Below, piece after piece: positions 62,662 through 64,000 of a DNA stretch of 64,000 nt. The notes beneath the pieces were generated by a model. The model was given only the letters and a program-made list of their open reading frames with translations. It ran no database searches and was not told where the DNA came from. The stretch is from Streptomyces sp. LUP47B (lineage in GTDB: Bacteria; Actinomycetota; Actinomycetes; Streptomycetales; Streptomycetaceae). The stretch lies in NCBI RefSeq assembly GCF_001746295.1, contig NZ_MJAH01000021.1, positions 62,001 to 126,000 on the forward strand. Reading direction: 5' to 3'. The first letter of the stretch is position 1. Every line of letters begins with the position of its first letter. Made by a program: the position numbers and the translations under genes.

Positions 62662-64000
62662 CCGTTTCTAATCAGTGAGCAGGAGTGGGTCTTGGACCCA
62701 TATCTGGTCACTGCGGACATCCCGAACGGTGTTGGATGTCCTGGTCGCCCGCTTTCGCTCCGTGTCCGGTGACATGGATCCGTCCGTGGTCCGGGGATAC
62801 GGGGGCGGGTTTCCTCACGCCTGCGGGTGTCCGGTCGGGCCTGGACGGTCCGATGCCCACGACGATCACTCTGGTCGCCGTGGGGCGGTGTCGTCCGTCG
62901 CCGGATCGGATGTCCGAGGGCGCGTCGCCCGATCGCGATGCTTGCCGCATCGTGCCGGGAAATCTTGCGGGTAGGGGTGGTCAGCGGTTTCTGCCAGTGC
63001 TGCGCGCCCCAGCGGGAGGTGTAGGCGGGGTCGACCGCCACGACGGCGACGTCCTGCTCGGCGGCCATCGACACCAGCCGGGCTTTGAGTTTGGCGGTGG
63101 GGAAGCGGGAGAGGAGGCGGCGGAAACGCTTGTTGTGGCCGTGCTGCTCGCGACTGGTGCCGTCGGTGAAGTCGAGGTCCTCGATGGCGATCGCGGCGGC
63201 CCCGCAACGCCGGGCGTGGTGCAGCAGCCGGGTCAGCGTGTGCCGGATCTGCGCGTCCCGATGCTGGGTGCTGCCGGTGAGGTCGTAGAAGAAGCGCTGC
63301 GGCTCGCCGACCGGGTTGCCGTGTACATCGAGGTGCCAGGCGGCGAGGTGGTCGTCGTTCATGTCCACCCCCACTACCCCCCGCGCCAGCGCCACCTGAA
63401 GCGGCAGCAGCGGAGCGGCGGCGCGCTGCCAGGACGCGGTGATGTACCAGCGGCCGCGCCCGGTGTCGTGGTGGATGCGGTAGGCCATCGCCCGGTTGAC
63501 GGTGACCCGGTCCAGCCACTCCGCGCCGCGGTACTGGAATCGTACGGTGGCGTCGAGGAGGTAGCGGCCGTGCGGGGCGTTGGCCAGGTGGGCCAGCGGG
63601 GCCGGGAGCTTGAGGGAGACCTGTCCGGTCTCGGTGACGCGGATCGTTTCGTTGCCGAAGCGTTTGCCGGACTCGCCATCGGCGGCCAGGAACATCCGCT
63701 CCGCCTGCCAGCGCTCCCGCCACACCTGCTCGTCCAGTCCGGCCGCCGCAAGGTGGTGGCGGGTGTTCGCGAGGCGTTTGCCGCCGCGCACCACGTGTAC
63801 CCGGCCCGCCGCCCGGTCCGCCTCCATCACCGCGAGGCGGTCCTTGAGCATCTGCAGGCGGCGAGATTTGGCGTGCCACTCGCCCCGCGTGGCATACCCG
63901 CGCGCCAGCCCTGCCCGCTTGTCGGCCTTGGCCCCCAAGGGCCGGGCCAGCCGCGCCTCGATGGAGGCGATCTGCCTGCGCAGCCAGGCCATGTGGGCGG
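62604..64000 (-). mobile_element. IS200/IS605- or IS607-type element carrying tnpB (cut by window end)
   Basis: The element extends from a right end that probably lies near 62662 into sequence beyond 64000. It contains tnpB and a structured right end. No tnpA was seen, but the left end is outside the window. Confidence 0.7.
62604..64000 (-). CDS. TnpB family RNA-guided endonuclease/transposon accessory protein (N terminus possibly outside)
   Basis: RuvC-like nuclease of IS605/IS607 elements, ancestor type of Cas12. From the ATG at 63992 there are 462 codons, open through the window edge, so the N terminus may be incomplete. The RuvC acidic residues are visible: Asp in GVDMNDDHLA (63363-63365), Glu in AIEDLDF (63180-63182) and Asp in RHDAASIAIG (62949-62951). 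The usual CxxC zinc finger between the last two motifs is absent; the equivalent stretch is DPAYTSRWGAQHW. The last ~100 codons after GRRALGH are Arg/Pro/Gly-rich and probably read over the guide RNA. Confidence 0.85.
   Translation of the reverse strand, partial: AHMAWLRRQIASIEARLARPLGAKADKRAGLARGYATRGEWHAKSRRLQMLKDRLAVMEADRAAGRVHVVRGGKRLANTRHHLAAAGLDEQVWRERWQAERMFLAADGESGKRFGNETIRVTETGQVSLKLPAPLAHLANAPHGRYLLDATVRFQYRGAEWLDRVTVNRAMAYRIHHDTGRGRWYITASWQRAAAPLLPLQVALARGVVGVDMNDDHLAAWHLDVHGNPVGEPQRFFYDLTGSTQHRDAQIRHTLTRLLHHARRCGAAAIAIEDLDFTDGTSREQHGHNKRFRRLLSRFPTAKLKARLVSMAAEQDVAVVAVDPAYTSRWGAQHWQKPLTTPTRKISRHDAASIAIGRRALGHPIRRRTTPPHGDQSDRRGHRTVQARPDTRRREETRPRIPGPRTDPCHRTRSESGRPGHPTPFGMSAVTRYGSKTHSCSLIRNGYGSASATRAHSSTSLQRG
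62665..62900 (-). ncRNA. Candidate TnpB guide RNA (omega/reRNA) scaffold
   Basis: Downstream of the TnpB catalytic core on the same strand lie two hairpins near the presumed right end: GGGTC-caa-GACCC (62687-62699) and GGACATCC with GGATGTCC arms (62715-62741). In TnpB elements the guide RNA overlaps the tnpB 3' end and its guide is the host sequence just past the right end. Limits here are approximate and inferred. Confidence 0.45.

Overview
The window is core chromosome of a Streptomyces (very high GC, GTG/TTG starts, and the order prfA-prmC-tsaC-glyA-wecA-atp operon-chitinase-nucS-filP-scy-mce-meaB-icmA, which from memory matches the SCO536x to SCO542x stretch of S. coelicolor). No tRNA, rRNA or CRISPR array was seen.

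1-6.0 kb: 3' part of prfA, then prmC, a threonylcarbamoyl-AMP synthase, a low-molecular-weight PTP-like protein that has lost its nucleophilic cysteine, glyA, and a WecA/TagO-type sugar-phosphate transferase. 6.2-14.8 kb: the ATP synthase operon atpIBEFHAGDC behind a Rex-type operator, then a DUF2550 protein ending in a 17-bp perfect hairpin. 14.9-22.5 kb: secreted CBM2-FnIII-GH18 chitinase with the classical 12-bp promoter direct repeats, a NarL-type two-component pair, a membrane protein, cobalamin adenosyltransferase (whose 3' end is amplified as 121-bp tandem repeats), and an ABC-2 exporter with a divergent TetR. 22.6-29.8 kb: 3-hydroxybutyryl-CoA dehydrogenase, STAS protein, a large membrane-anchored protein with an altered P-loop, NucS mismatch endonuclease, an SCO5389-family protein, a luciferase-like monooxygenase and a small zinc-ribbon-like protein.

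29.8-39.1 kb: two tandem paralogous ABC-2 exporters, then the polar-growth cytoskeleton genes filP and scy. 39.3-42.1 kb: methylmalonyl-CoA epimerase, thiolase and meaB; these link functionally with the B12 adenosyltransferase (20 kb) and isobutyryl-CoA mutase icmA (54.7 kb) into a coenzyme-B12 acyl-CoA rearrangement set. 42.1-48.9 kb: MFS exporter behind a putative attenuator leader, a PepSY protein divergent from an OmpR-type two-component system, MarR, and three consecutive AIM24-family genes.

48.9-57.1 kb: a segment bracketed by two inverted copies of a MITE-like palindromic element, holding a DUF3817 protein, a thiamine-binding-like protein, a TetR-autoregulated four-gene operon with twin operators, then MarR, a second DUF3817 protein, icmA and a TetR. 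57.2-62.7 kb: CnoX-like thioredoxin/TPR protein, a long regulated leader before a DUF6230-DUF6114-secreted Ser-rich protein operon, a frameshifted toxin-like remnant and a possible partner gene. 62.6-64 kb: a TnpB-type transposon gene, cut by the window end, with a plausible guide-RNA scaffold.

The least explained items are the LMW-PTP relative with a duplicated tail in another frame, the 121-bp 3'-end amplification, the paired MITE-like elements, the DUF6230/DUF6114 export module and the TnpB element abutting a stop codon. At least nine start codons here carry a TANNNT -10 box 6-8 nt upstream, suggesting leaderless transcripts.
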